Shown: one piece after another, positions 22,239-36,640 of the stretch | Numbering within the stretch: the first letter of the stretch is position 1 | How the letters are laid out: the number at the start of each line of letters is the position of its first letter | Assembly: GCA_018398815.1 (NCBI GenBank) | Contig: CM031609.1 | Coordinates: 35,087,472-35,151,471, forward strand | Origin: Conus ventricosus | Lineage: Eukaryota > Mollusca > Gastropoda > Neogastropoda > Conidae | Direction: 5' to 3' | Length of the DNA stretch: 64,000 nucleotides | Program-made: the position numbers and the translations under genes | The notes under the pieces: model-generated | Told to the model about the DNA's origin: nothing | What the model saw: only the letters and a program-made list of their open reading frames with translations | Databases searched by the model: none

Positions 22239-24500
22239 TTTAAATTTATTAATATTATTATTATTTTTTTATTATTTTATTATTATATTATTAGCTACTA
22301 TAGTAGCTACGGAAGTAATAGAAATAAATGGAGCAGTTTTGTTAGCCATGAATTATGACACAACACCCATTCAGGTTTGACAGTTTCATCATTGTATGAA
22401 TAGAAAACAGTGAAATTACCACACGCGTATTGTAGACGCTAAAATTGGACCTAAAACAAAAGGTAAATGTTAGGTTTTCTTATGGGAGCAAACGTTACCC
22501 CACTTGTTTACTGTATATTTGACCAAGTTATCTCAACATCTTGCTCAAAGTTGGTATTGATGTTAACATAACTGGACTGAAGCTGATGAAGTAGCAACCA
22601 ACTGCACGAAAACTTTGAGCCCCTTTTCCTAGACAAAGTATGTTATCCAGATATTAAACTGCTCCCCAGAAGACGACCCCAAACCTGCAGTCTCTACCAG
22701 GCAGTTTTGATAAAGGGTATGTTCCAGAAAATGGACATACAGTTAACCAGAGCTGTATCAAACAGCAAAAAGGTCATCACGAGTTCGTTGATACTGCATG
22801 CTCACTTTGCAAACCGGTAGAAAAACTTTGTAACCTGGAATATGCATACAACAAGTCCAGTTTTCGTTCTCATGTAAATATCCTTGATTTGGAAGTTAGC
22901 AGGACACTTGCCCCATAAATTGCAATAACACCACAGGAGGGAAACGGTATCCTACAGTTTGGGAGAAAAGACGTTCTGAACTACATAAAATCTCCATGGG
23001 ATTTCCTCAAGTTCTCCCCCTCTCCCTTTCTCCCGTGAACCTCAATAGAAACGGGAACAGCCCGAATGTTGACACTAGCATATGACGCTCTGATTTACAG
23101 CAAACATCAAAGTATGCTCCTGAAAGCACGAAAGCGGTAGCAGGAATTGAACAATATTGCTCAGCACTGTCATGAAACTGGATCGTCCATTAAACCATAG
23201 AAATCCAGGCACCTGTTACACTCTCAACAGTAAGACATCAGGGGAAAAATACCCTCAACTAGTTTCCACAATAAAATTCAAATTGAAAAAACTGACGCCT
23301 ACGCTATTTCGGCATTTCATTTTGACAGAATGCTGACCCTTAGAAAACGTGCTGAGAATATTTCACTAATATGCGAAAAGAAAAGTGCCTGCCCGCCAAA
23401 AACGCAAAGCACTAAATGTGTGAACAAAAGCCATCTCTGCCGACTGTATCACTCTTTTGTACTCAGTATAAAATAACATGGATTAGGGCTTACAAAATGT
23501 TCAAGAGCACATTTTAATAGAAAGAATGCAAATTAAAACATGAGACTGGCCTTGGGAACTACGATGGATACACCAATTGAAACTATGCGTTACCTTTTGA
23601 CCTTCCTTCCATGCAGGTCAAACCCACCAAGCTGGAACAGAGAAGAGCACTCTAAACTCCTCAAAACCCACTACATGCGGCAGTCAAGAAAACACAAGGC
23701 ACTCGTTCGGACGGGGAAAAATAATGGACGGGACAGCCAGAAGAAAAAACACAGCTTGTGTGCCAGTTATGAGAACTCAAAGAAACTAAGGATACAGCAA
23801 AGTATTCAGACCATCAAACATCTTTTCCCAAAAACTGCTGTCGCTCCAGAGCTTAGAAAGCACTGTCGAATATAGCAGAGTGCAAAAACGAAACAGAAAT
23901 CAGATGCAGGTGAACAAATTCAACATAAGGCTAATATACGTTATATACACTGATGATTTGGGCACCACAGTTAAGTCAGGGGGGAAATTACACACTGAAG
24001 CAAAATGGACATGCAATTTAGAAAGACATTTTGGGGCATACAGCTTAGCAAAATTCTAGGGAATGGATGTGAAAGCAGTGAACTCCCCTGACTCTGATTC
24101 ACGGACTATCTTAGAACTTAAGATGTCATTATATGACTGACTCCATGAAACCCGCCTCAAAAAGTTGGAAGTGCAATGGGAAGCCCTGCTTTAGATGCAT
24201 TAATGTCTACTTCCATATGGATGTACAGTCCAAGCCATGCAGGTGTCAAAGGAACGAGTGCAGAACACTGGAATGCAAGGCAACAATAAGGAAAGGTTAC
24301 AGGTGGCCTGATCTAATGTGATTGAAGAAAAACAAAATAATCACCTCCACAAACAAGATCAAAGCCACAATACCATTGACCATCTCGCACAGCTCAACAG
24401 CAAGAGAGAAGTGGTCGGACATCCAGAATAAAAAAGAGCAAGCAGAATCACAACTAAACAAATTTTTTTAAATTTAATCTTTTAGGCAAACACTGTAAAG
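21291..24500. other. Decayed unidentified sequence, with a TTA repeat
   Basis: Purine-rich on the plus strand with many short open pieces (for example 23,540-23,875 and 24,133-24,321) that look like fragments of a decayed coding element, but I recognise no domain. A (TTA)n/(ATT)n block lies at 22,206-22,300. A 50-base piece of the TIR element end (GTTAGGTTTTCTTATGGGAGC) lies at about 22,468-22,512. Confidence 0.4.
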
Positions 24501-24686
24501 ACCGTAGACAATGGGGTAGACTCGTACTAGACTCTTCCAATGACCGACGCAAATGGCTTTTTATACATCAGATGAGATATGTAGACTTTGAATCTGTCAG
24601 TATCCCTCAGTTGTATGGCAAACTTTTGGGCGCACTGGTAGTGTGCATGGTGAAGCCATGCAAGTTTTGTAAGGTGGAGTTTCCAT

Positions 24687-24705
24687 AGTGTGTGTGTGTG
24701 TGTGT

Positions 24706-24742
<37 letters not shown>
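24687..24742. repeat. (GT)n microsatellite
   Basis: GT repeat with one GG interruption. Confidence 0.95.
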
Positions 24743-24743
<1 letters not shown>

Positions 24744-26489
24744 GTTTTGGGGTGTGTTCTTGTTCTTCCTGGTTCTTCTTCTCTTTCTTGCTTTTTACTC
24801 ATTTTCTTCTATTTTTGCCCCTACTTTTTCATGCTTGCATTTTTCTTTCTTTCCTCTCAAATAATGTAACATCTGAGCAATACTGGGGAACACCCCATTA
24901 ACTCCGCTTAGTTATTTCGTCACCGAGATGGATCAGATTCTATGGTAAAGTCGTTCCCTGGATTGACTCTCAGGGTTATCTCGAAAGCAAAATCCTTTAT
25001 TGAGACAACGACTTCTCTATTTAGTTTCAGTATTTGGCCGTTCGCTTTCTATAGCAATAATTTAAGCATAAGAAAACAGTTTCATATTTATAAAATAATT
25101 GCCGTAGCAATACCCGGGATTCCAACATGATATCAACACAACATAGATCCACACCTTGCTATGATATAGTAATCACCTCACTGGAAGATCTACAACTTGC
25201 AAAATGAAGAAATGTTTGGACTAGGCTTAAAAACGAACTACATCTTAACTGGTTGGCCAATTAAACCGTGGGAAAAACCCTCTGCGTTTTAAATGAGCTG
25301 ACAAATATTCTTCATTTTCAGCTGATCCCATCAAGATCAATATGTTTAGAACCATTTTCCATTGACCGACAGTTGTAAAATTCATAAAATAGTACATTTC
25401 TTGGTCACGAATGAGCCAAAAGCTCTTACGTATAGTTGCAGTCTCTAGGCACAGACAAACACAGAATCTTTGCCTTTCACACTGGTTTGTTTCGAGCGCC
25501 ACGACCCTGACTTAGTGGTCTGGCGGCTTCCTATAAAAAGGTTTCTGGTCAACTGACTAATCAAGGCAACTTGTCGTAGAACCCCGGAAGAACAGGGCGC
25601 CAGTCCGACCATCATTTTGGAAAGATCAGTGGAAAGAAATTACAGCCCACGTCACATGGTAATGTAAATTGTTTACGCACCGTACTGCTGCTTTAGTGCT
25701 GTTTAAAAAGTTACGTTTTCATGATTATTTAAGATGGTATGCTTGTGTTCTGATTAATTTCTGTTACATACTTTGCCCTTTCATCAAACGGTTGAGGGGG
25801 CATAGATATATGCTATGACTCAGAGATCTACAATGATGCATTGCATTATTGTTTTCAATGGAAGTCAGTGCATGAAACGTTCACATTCATTTTCATTCAA
25901 GCCTCATCTTAGTTATTTCATTATCAAAATTTTCTCAGTGTTAAAATCCACGCGATATTGTTCGTCTGATACTCAGTCATCCATTACGATCAGTGCTCCT
26001 ACAGATCATGTGTGTATTGAAAAAGATAAAGTTTGTCAATAAAATGATGGTTTGTCATTCACGATTCATTGACCAGCTAAAAGTTACGGTTTCTCATAAC
26101 TGATACTATCAGTAATTTATTTCAATGTAAGAAGAGTAAACCCCTGTTTGTTGTCAGGTTTCTGGTAAAATCAATCTGATGTTCACATCTCATCTTTTCC
26201 ATATGACATGCGTGGTTCCTTTACTGGGTTACTGACCCAGTATTATTAAATTTTTCACTTACTTTTCATAAAATCAGTTCTCCTCAGACATGAAAAGCAT
26301 TATTTTGGCTGTGTTGTTCAATGATTGTCGCTGCGATGATTTGGTCCAAGTGTTCTTTACGTGGCAAGCTGCAGTTTTGTAAATACATATAAAAGGTTGG
26401 TGGACCGAAATGCTTTGGTTTCACCCGCCTGCCACTCACCTTGCTATTATTATGTTCGACCCACTCTTGTAATCTTCAGAACTAAATAA
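24743..26489. other. No recognisable gene
   Basis: Ordinary AT-rich sequence with short ORFs only. I see no domain, RNA gene or repeat boundary I can support. Confidence 0.45.
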
Positions 26490-27550
26490 GTTTACTATTG
26501 CATCACAAAGTGATACACCCCCGTAAATTACTTAGATCATTAACTTCCCCTTTTCTGAATAATGGCAATATGGTTGATTCTGTCCAGTTATCAGGATATA
26601 TGCCGGTGTCAAAAAGTGCACTGAAACATCTGACAAAGAAGTCAGTTACGTATTTTCCAGCATTTTCAATAATTCACCAATCAGGGCCTGCAGCGTTTCT
26701 GTCCTTGAGTTTTTTAACTGCAGAGATTAGTTTTTATTCTTGAGATCGGACAGTCAAGGTCACCTGCATTGCTATCGATATCGACAAGGTTCCCTACTTT
26801 TTCTGTCTCAAGTGAATCTTTTTTTTAAGAAGTTCTTTAAAATGCTAATACCATTCATGACAGCTACCTTAGAACGCATATCACTATTCTAGCTGATATT
26901 TTGCGCATATGCTTCCAAAAACATTCGTGTTCTTCCGCTGAGGGAACTAAAAGTAGAGTTATACTACTCACCCTCCTTTTTAAAAGTTTTTATATTCCTT
27001 CGAGCTTACAATGGACGTCTGTCTCTGTCTTTATCGTCTAATGTCTTTCGAGATATTCTAGCAGCTGCTTGATGTCTTTTTACCTTATACATTCGTGGTT
27101 ATACCAGTCGTCATTGTTTTCAACGTCAGTTACTCTCATTTCTTTCATCATGCATTGTGCCCGTTCTTTATGCGAGCATATGAATTATTGAAAGCGGTGT
27201 TATTATCGTCATCAATTAGACTAATAGCTTCTTCGCACAATGATATTGCATGTTGACTACTTATTAAATCATGGAAGTATTAGCATATTCATCCTGCCAT
27301 GCATACGTATTAATAAGTTGTGTGTTCTTCTTTATGTCTTTTTATTTCTTACATCAAGGAGTAAGTTTATCTTGAAAACTAGAGGTAGGTGGTCAGATTC
27401 AACACGTTCATTCACACAGAGACTGCATGATTGATTAACGAGGGTAAACATGTCATAGAAAGTTATAAGATAATCATTCACACTGAGCCCTGTCTCTGAA
27501 ATGTATGTGAAACGACCTTGACAATCACCGTCACACTCCCTATTTAGAAT
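26490..27550 (-). mobile_element. Non-LTR retrotransposon fragment (EN C-terminus to RT N-terminus), family A relative
   Basis: On the minus strand, from 27,540 downward: GRFTYISETGLSVNDYLI and, near 27,385, RVESDHLPL. This is the end of an APE-type endonuclease (the SDH motif). Decayed linker follows, then near 26,740-26,500 an RT start recognisable as an AVKKLK..NAAGPD stretch and a GIYPDNWTES stretch. The RT parts parallel those of the plus-strand LINE at 7.4-9.96 kb. The element is cut at its 3' side at about 26,490 and at its 5' side by a GA microsatellite at 27,551. Confidence 0.7.
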
Positions 27551-27605
27551 GAAGAGAGAGAGAGAGAGAGAGAGGAGAGAGTGAGAGAGAGAGAGAGAGA
27601 GAGAG
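27551..27605. repeat. (GA)n microsatellite
   Basis: Two GA blocks with small interruptions, directly abutting the LINE endonuclease remnant. Confidence 0.9.
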
Positions 27606-27869
27606 GCATACAAAGATACGAATACAAACGGAGAGAGGGCAGACAGATAAGCAGACACATGGACAAAGAGACAAACAAAGACAACGAAAGAGGTTTCACT
27701 CTCTGTCTCAGTTACTGGTATGACCTTTTCAGATATCCAGCAACTGCATAATTGGAACAGTGACAAACGACGTCAATTTCCAAGATCAAAGAAAGTTAAG
27801 ATACCCCAGGAGACAAAGAGAGAAACAGACATGAGAAAGAGACACAACTGCTTTCCCCTCGCATGAAAC

Positions 27870-27871
<2 letters not shown>

Positions 27872-27925
<54 letters not shown>

Positions 27926-28000
27926 AGAGAGAACGGAATCTTATTTAGAAGAAAGAAAATGAGAGAGAGAGAACGGAATCTTATTTAGAAGAAAGAAAAT
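27872..28000. repeat. (GA)n microsatellite plus 40-bp direct duplication
   Basis: GA repeat to 27,932. Then GAGAGAACGGAATCTTATTT with AGAAGAAAGAAAATGAGA occurs twice in tandem (about 27,922 and 27,964). Confidence 0.85.
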
Positions 28001-28733
28001 GAGATAAGCATAAACAATGCATTTTTTATTTTAGATCCAGCCCCCTGGGCACAAAACAAAGTTGCACCAATGCAAATGCAAATGCGTACTGTAAGTTAAC
28101 ATATGGGTGAAAAGGAAACGAAAATGCACCAAACAAAAACAAAAAAAACGGGAGAAAAACATGCAAAATGAAAACAACCCGTCAGTCACAACATGAAATA
28201 CCTCCAGAGTGCAGAACCTTGTGGCCATCCCCATCCCACACACTCCCATCTCACCCAATATCCGTCACCACCATTTCGACCTGTACACACCGCCCCCTAC
28301 TCAAAGACCCATTCGCAAATGAAATAAACGAAAACACCATTTTATACACTTTCCATCCATAACGATTTAAAAGCACATAAAAACGTGTACGTCCAAGTGA
28401 CATGTGACAAATATACTGAGCGAGAGAGAGGGGGGGGGGGGATACGTATGGTTTATTGTGATTAAGCTTGTTTGGCCCATACACAGCAGACAGACAGACA
28501 TACAAAGGTTTATAAGAACGTCAGGTACATTAAAGTAAATTATCCAGAGGCTAAAAGCAATTAGGGAAGAGAAAGAAAGAGAGGGGACAGGAGCAAACAG
28601 ACGGGACTGACAGACGGTGTACCATCAAAACATGAATGTGCATACCTTAACAACAACGACAACAAGGCAACAGCAACAACAACAGCGGCAACAACAAAGG
28701 GCAAGCGATTTTAGATATACGTTGCTGCGTTTC

Positions 28734-28803
<70 letters not shown>

Positions 28804-30480
28804 GGAATTGATATTTGTCTATTCTACCACCAATCTGTCTCTGTTTCCATTTGTCTGTCTGTCTGTCTGTGTCACGACTTTGTTGTGTGATGCAGCAAGG
28901 TGGAAATGTATTACTCCATTCTTGCCACACATCAAACACACACAAATCAGAATCTTCAAAGAATATAATTTAAAGAAGAAATCAACACACGATGGCATGA
29001 TGATAGTGTGACAACAATGTGCATGATAGAACGACGCTCAAACAAACATAGAGTTCCAATGGGAAGAAGAAACAAGGAAAGAGTTCAGACTAGAGGGGTG
29101 AGGGGTGTGATGCTTCACGAATGATGATGAATTAGAATAGAATTAGCTCTTGTTACTCTCGTCGTTGTTAGCGTGGTTGTTGTAGATTTACGGATTTGAT
29201 GCCCAGCCCCCCTCCTTCACGATTTGCAGGACGTGGTTGATGAGGTTACGTGATGATGATTGCGAGTTGATAGAAGTTGAAGACCAAAACAAAAAAAAAA
29301 AATAATAAAAATCCTGGAGGACAGTCGGACAGTTTCTCAGAAATCTCTTCACGACTGTCGTCTGCCTCTTGTCCTTCCCCTTTCCCCCATCCAACTCCTT
29401 TACAATGGCACTATCTTAGCTAGCTTCTGTACACACTCTTGAAGTCTCTTTATTTAAATAGAATAGTATCAATGAAGAAAAGCTTATGAGGTTCGTTCTT
29501 TACTTGATAATTAACTACAATTAATCGTACTCCATTATTTTTGTTAGAGAAGATAAATCTCACTTTCCCAACTTCTATTGCAACAAATATGATTCATTGC
29601 AAGTTGGATAACCTGTGGAGGAAATAATCATTGATTAGAACATTTCACGACACAGGTGGAAATGTGGGTGAACGAAGATGTGATGACATATCGCGATGTC
29701 CGGGCAACGAGCATGTTTCGCCATCACGATCACGAAATATCGCAAAATAACTGATCGCGCATCCAAGGCTTGAATATGAAAAAAAACTTCAGCAAGTTGA
29801 TGATAGTCATGTAGGTTTACATTGCCCAAGCAAATCGCATGAATAAAGAATAAGAATTATGCTGATTTAACGAACAGCAGTTCCAAGTTACAAAAATGAA
29901 TCCCTCAACACATTAACAGTCTATAAATAAGTCTAGCCTACAAATCCAAACATCGCCTACCTCAGGCAATCTTCCCGAAATGGTTGTGGAATTCTGGCTG
30001 GTGCTGCTGCTCTGGCCCACAACCAGCCCCAGCAATCTACAACCTCCAGTCCCTTCTGTGGTGGATCGCACGAATGGCCCAGCTCCCTTGGTCTGTGGCC
30101 CTCTCTTGCTCTTCGCCAGATTACTAAACCAATTTCTCCACGGCTAGCGTGCTGTAGCCTTCTTCAGTTTTTAGATTTTCCTCTAATTTCCCCTTCAAAC
30201 GCTGGATCGTTGCAGAGTTTGATCTTCTTGCTGTCACCTTTCAGTGCCTGCTTCCCGTTGTTCCGATCTCGCCGAAGATCAGTGTTGCTCGATGACGTTG
30301 AATGTTTAGTTGTCAACGACAAAGGCAGTTCACAGGTCAACGGTAACATGTGACTTTACTTGGAGATATCCGCCAATAAACCATGGATACAAGGGACGTA
30401 ACAATTGAACGAAACTTACGTATTTGTTAAAGACGTCACGAAATATTTTTCGTTCTATTTATTTATGAGCTTGTTCCGTG
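28001..30480. other. Intergenic with microsatellites; possible short minus-strand open region
   Basis: Contains a G11 run (28,432), (AAC)n traces (28,650-28,690) and a GA block (28,738-28,804). On the minus strand 30,349-30,164 is open after an ATG and is Ser/Lys/Asp-rich, but it is short, ends in a stop and has no recognisable domain, so I do not call it a gene. Confidence 0.45.
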
Positions 30481-31834
<1,354 letters not shown>

Positions 31835-31837
<3 letters not shown>

Positions 31838-32540
31838 GAAGTAATGACAGACCTGTCATTTTAACGCATGAGTTGTGCAGTTTTATTTTTTGCAATTGAT
31901 TTTTCAAAAGATGACAATTCACTGCATATCTGCGATAAAATATCTATGCTCTGCAAAGTTCTTAAGCATATGACTGAGTGAGCAATAAGTTGAACTGATA
32001 TCAGAAATATTGACAATGGCAAAGGGTAATTCGTGCATTATCAATCTACACTATACGGATTTCTAAATTACGAACACACTTCAGATTCAAGTCCCTTAAT
32101 CATCACACACAGATCTACAAAAAAATCTTTTTTTTTTCCCTTGGTAAAATCTGTAATTACAACTCAAGAATATCTAGCAGTTTATACATAATTTTCATTG
32201 CCCTAGGCCAGACGTCCATACTGGTGTTTTTAGAGCTGTCAAATAAATAAAAAGTCCACACCTGAAAGGAGTTACGTTCTGAAAAAGAAAACAAACAGCC
32301 TGAAGGCGATGCTGACAGCACCGACCATTTTGCTTAAGTTTCTGATACAAGGTTTTTATAAAAAAAAAAAGTAAAATCAAAAAATTATCGAAAGCATTCA
32401 AAGGTAAAGAAAAATTCCGACTGGGTAAATAGGCAAAGCAGGATGCAGAGAAGTCTCCACCCTGGTTCAGTGTTTCCAATTTTCTCCGGTCAGTAATTAG
32501 ATTACAACACAAAAAGCTGGTATATTATAATTTGTGACAT
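31835..32540. other. No recognisable feature
   Basis: AT-rich sequence with no coding signal I can support. Confidence 0.5.
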
Positions 32541-32559
32541 GAAATAAGTGAGAAAGGAA

Positions 32560-32632
32560 ACGTGAAATACAACAAAAACAATTGCAACAACAACAACAAC
32601 AACAGCAACAACAACAACAGCAACAACAGCAA
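32560..32632. repeat. (AAC)n trinucleotide repeat
   Basis: CAACAACAACAGCAACAAC-type array of about 70 bases. Confidence 0.9.
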
Positions 32633-32824
32633 AATGGTTCACGACGGCAGAAAAAACTGCAGACAACAAGTAAAGAAAAAAGGTAGGGTCAAAAGAGTGA
32701 TGGACAGAGGAAACGACTAGCACAGAACCTCCACTTGTGGGGCCTTTGTGTACTGACAGAGCCCTTGGCACGCCTGCAGGCCAGCAGACCTATGAGACTC
32801 TTTGGTAATGGCTCCATTCGGTAA

Positions 32825-33000
32825 AATTTGCTGATGTTTGAAAATGTTTTTTTTTTTCACCCTTCTATAATTATTGTCTGCTGATGACGTTTGAATTTTT
32901 TTTCACCCGTCTGTAAAGTCTGCTGACGACGTTCGAAAATGGTTTCCTTTTTTCAACCCTTCTATGATCATAGTCTGCTTATGATGTTTGAAAAAGAAGG
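32825..33000. repeat. Diverged tandem repeat, about 55-bp unit, 3-4 copies
   Basis: Units share (T)CTGCTGATGACGTTTGAA, a T-run, and CACCC(T/G)TCT.TAA. They recur at about 32,828, 32,878, 32,929 and 32,976 with substitutions and indels. Confidence 0.75.
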
Positions 33001-33483
33001 GGTTTTATTCACCAGAGACTACAAGATTTGCATGTACACAATTTTTTTCTTCTGGGCTGGGAGCCGGTGTTGCCATTACACTTCATTTCAATACGCAAGA
33101 GAGTATTCATTATAGAACATTGATCAGATCTGGAGAAGCCCCTTTCAGAATAGACTAGATGCTAATGGGTCTTGCAGCAGACAACATCTGAAGCATTGGC
33201 AAGTTCGTCTTGACACCAGCTGATATAGTTAACCTGAACGTTTAAACACTTGGCGATTTGGTGAAAAAAAAAGATGCTAGCCCTCAGGTCCAGAGGTTTA
33301 GGTGTCTTTCGACGACGGTCAGACAGCAAGTTAACCCTGGGCCTAGACGTTGACATCTTAAAACTCTGGAGTTTGCTTGGGTTACACCTCTGCAAACTAG
33401 ATGAATGATTTTGAAGTGACGTGTGTGTGTGTGTGTGTGTTGTGTGTGTGTGTGGTGTGTGTGTGTGTGGTGCGTGCGTGCTG

Positions 33484-33522
<39 letters not shown>

Positions 33523-34150
33523 TTATTGAATGCACCCATCATGTCACTAATGATATCAGTGTTTGTGTCCTTGCGATTCTTCCACTTCGCAGCTTGGGTG
33601 ACTCTCCCCATTAAACCAGGTAATTGCCATCGCTGACTGGTGCCCATTATTTCAGACACTCACGAATTAGTCAAAACCCCGTTTCCCAACCCCGTGCCCA
33701 GACCTAAAGGAACAGAGGTAAGGGGATGCGTCCATCCTGTGTACGTGCTCTTAACTGTGCTGTAGTTTATGATGAGATTCTGATGTCAGATTCATCCGTC
33801 TTCACCATTGCTGAACCTTAGACTCGCAGGAAGCCCTCTAAAACGACAGAAAATCGTGTATCTTTTCTTCTGTCCCGCCTTCACCTTGACATCCACCAGT
33901 GACCCACACATCCGCCCTGATGTGTTAGGAATACTTCTTGTTTACCTAGTGACGTTCCAAACTAACTAGTGAGCCTCGAGGTCTTCTAAGGAAGAGTCAA
34001 TGACGTCTGACTACCGTGACCTACTTACAAACTCTTGGGATCTACTCATACCTTTTGTTGATTTTTTATTCCCCCCCTCTACCCCCCTCCCCAATCACTG
34101 AGTATTTGATCATTTGGTGTAAAAGTTTTCAGGAAGATATCCAGTTACAT
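33001..34150. other. Intergenic, with GT/GCGT microsatellite at 33,421-33,524
   Basis: The microsatellite is GT followed by pure GTGC units. The rest shows nothing coding: minus-strand open frames here pass through the repeat. Confidence 0.6.
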
Positions 34151-34157
34151 AATGGCG

Positions 34158-34340
34158 ATAGTAATGATGGTGATGGGTGGTGGTGATGGGGGTGGTAGTG
34201 GTGGTGGTGGTTGGTAGTGATGGTGATAATCATGATGATGATGATGATGACGATGACGTCGACGACGACGGTGATGATGATGACGACGACGACGTCGACG
34301 ACGACGACGACGACGACGATGACGACGACGACGAGTTTTC
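34158..34340. repeat. (GAT)n/(GAC)n trinucleotide array
   Basis: GGTGGT, GATGAT and GACGAC units give poly-D, poly-R and poly-S translations in different frames. A smaller GAT block is at 34,363-34,386. Confidence 0.9.
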
Positions 34341-34815
34341 ATTGTTATTAATTAAATTCAATGATGAGGGATGATGATGATGATGAGTTTTCGTTGTTAA
34401 TACATTATTCATCATCATCAATATCACATTATCATTATGATAATTTAACCCTCATCATGCGTGTTTGTTGTTTGTTGTTCATATTATTTTTGGTATCATT
34501 GATAAGCACAATTTCTAAAAGGAACCAGGAAATATTTATTTAAAGAAATGTATCAAAAGCAAAAACGAAGAAAAAAAAAGTCATGTTTTCCTTGTTTTTG
34601 TCTTTCTATGTCTTACACTGTTGCCCCCTCGATCAAGTAGGGACTAATCCAGTGAATCAAACATTCTTAAATGCAATTTTTTACACTAGAGTAGACTAAA
34701 GTAAACAGTCGTGGAAAATTCCTGTATAAATAATTTTATTGTTTTATTCCCCTGTTCATTTCTCTTCTCTGTTGTAAGAGAGAGAGATGCGGTCCATCAC
34801 TTTGGTTTGTTGTTG
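34341..34815. other. No recognisable feature
   Basis: AT-rich; nothing coding seen. Confidence 0.5.
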
Positions 34816-35022
34816 TTTCGTACGAGTCCGTATGCAGTCCGAGTTTTTTCAGTTATGTTCCCTGAACTGTGTACAAGTCTGTAATGCAGTCTGAGTTGTT
34901 CAGTTTATGTTGCTGAAACTGTGTACAAGTCTGTATGCAGTCTGAGTTGTTCAGTTATGTTGCTGAACTGTGTACGAGTCTGTATGAGTCTGAGTTGTTC
35001 AGTTATGTTGCTGAACTGCTGG
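34816..35022. repeat. Tandem repeat, about 49-52-bp unit, four copies
   Basis: Units read GTGTACAAGTCTGTATGCAG then TCTGAGTTGTTCAGTTATG then TTGCTGAACT, starting at about 34,820, 34,869, 34,920 and 34,970. The copies become more alike toward the 3' end. Confidence 0.85.
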
Positions 35023-35797
35023 GCTGAGGAGATGGAAGGATTTCAAGAACTAAACCGATACCTTCCCTTTGACTTGAGTGTTGTATAGTAGAAAAAATGG
35101 CCAGCTGATTTCTATACCCCCAGGACCAGAGCCAAGGTCTTCCAAGCTGATCATTACTAAAATCCCTGATAAAACCTATTTCATGGAGAGAGGGGGATGG
35201 GGGTGGGGTGTACGAGGGTCAGGACCAGTGTTCCTCGCACTTTTCCCCCTACCTTCCGTTTTCCCTCTTTCTTTCCCTCTCCCTCTGTCTTCCGTCTCCC
35301 TCTGTCTTCCGTCTCCCACTTCCCTACACCTCCCTCCATGTGCAGATTATGGATTTCCTTCGATCCCTCTCTCCACCCTAACCCTTGCCTCCCCCCTCTC
35401 CTCTTGCTCAATGCTCAAGAACTCTCCCGGGGGGGCACTTCATCCTCTTAAAATGACTTTTTTTGTCCCCCCCTCCTCCTCTTCCCCTCTTATCCCCTAG
35501 GCTCTCTCCCACCATTACTGAAAATGGGAAAAACTGTAATACTAGATGTCAAAATGTGGCCACAGTGAGTTCAAGCCACAGCACTTAAGTGAGGTGCAAG
35601 ATATTTTTTCGTATACACTGAATTCAAGATTTTAATTTTCTTGGCGAGCTGCGAGAGAGGACGTTATAATGCTTCTAAGCCAAGTTAGCTATATTATTAT
35701 GATGCTATAGCGTTACCAGTGTACGTCTTTTTTAAAGCAAGTCTTTGTCGTGCACAATATGCGGCTGGAGAGTGTGGGGAAAAAAAAACGTGGGGAA

Positions 35798-35798
<1 letters not shown>
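35023..35798. other. Intergenic with pyrimidine-rich tract
   Basis: 35,240-35,510 is CT/CCCTCC-rich. I see no gene. Confidence 0.5.
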
Positions 35799-35837
<39 letters not shown>

Positions 35838-36640
35838 CAGACAGCAGACAGACAGACGACAGCGACAGACAGACGGGACAGAGAGGGGAGAGAGAGGGGA
35901 GAGAGAAAAGAGGGGAGAGAGGAGAGAGAGAGAGATCAATATACATCATGCTCCTTCCTCGTTTCAGTTAACAGTTAACAGAAATACAAGTAATTGATCG
36001 TATTCCCTGTCAGTCGCGGCGCCGTATTGGTCTGGAGCAAAAAGAGACCGACAGACACAGACAAGGACTGAGATGAAAAGTGGGGGCGGAGGCCCGGGGA
36101 TAGTCGGCGTTATAAAATTATGTAAAAACTGATAAGGATGGAGAAAGAGAGAGAAAGGAGAGGGGACAGAGAAGAGAGAGGAGGAGAGAGAGAGGGAAGA
36201 GACAGAGAGAGAGAAAAGGAGAGAGAAAAGAGAGAGAGGAGAGGTGTTTCTTTGATTGTACTTGCAAAAGTAAATGTAAAAAAAAAAAATGTGGAAAAAA
36301 ATATAACCACCACCACACAAACACACACACACCACACACACACACAGAGGCGCCAGCACGCGTCCACGCACGCTCCAGCAAGCACACACCCCCAACACAC
36401 ACACCACACACACACACCCACACCACACACACACACCACCAAACACGCGCGCGCGCGCGCGCGCGCGCGCACTCACGCACTTACACCGCACGGACGCAAA
36501 ACACACACACACACACACACCCCCAAACACAACAAACAAAAAACCCCACACACACCAAACACACCACACAACACACACACAACCACACACCACACAACAT
36601 TTGCCACCAGGATGCACGTGCGTAAAGCACACCCTACCTG
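35799..36640. repeat. GA, CAGA and CA/CACC microsatellite cluster
   Basis: GA/ACAGAC repeats at 35,799-35,936 and 36,138-36,242, a CA/CACC block at 36,305-36,596 and (GC)n at 36,445-36,470. The long minus-strand ORFs here are repeat translations. Confidence 0.9.

Noticed and set aside
22577..22612. CTGATGA followed by a possible stem and CGAAA (hammerhead-like)
   Set aside because: The pairing is offset from the core by extra bases, no flanking stems I or III can be drawn, and no second copy exists in the window.
24133..24321. Cys-rich short ORF resembling a zinc finger
   Set aside because: Cysteine spacing matches no known finger, and the ORF lies in a stretch of decayed sequence with stops on both sides.
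34145..34427. Asp-, Arg/His- and Ser-rich ORFs
   Set aside because: Trinucleotide repeat translation in three frames.
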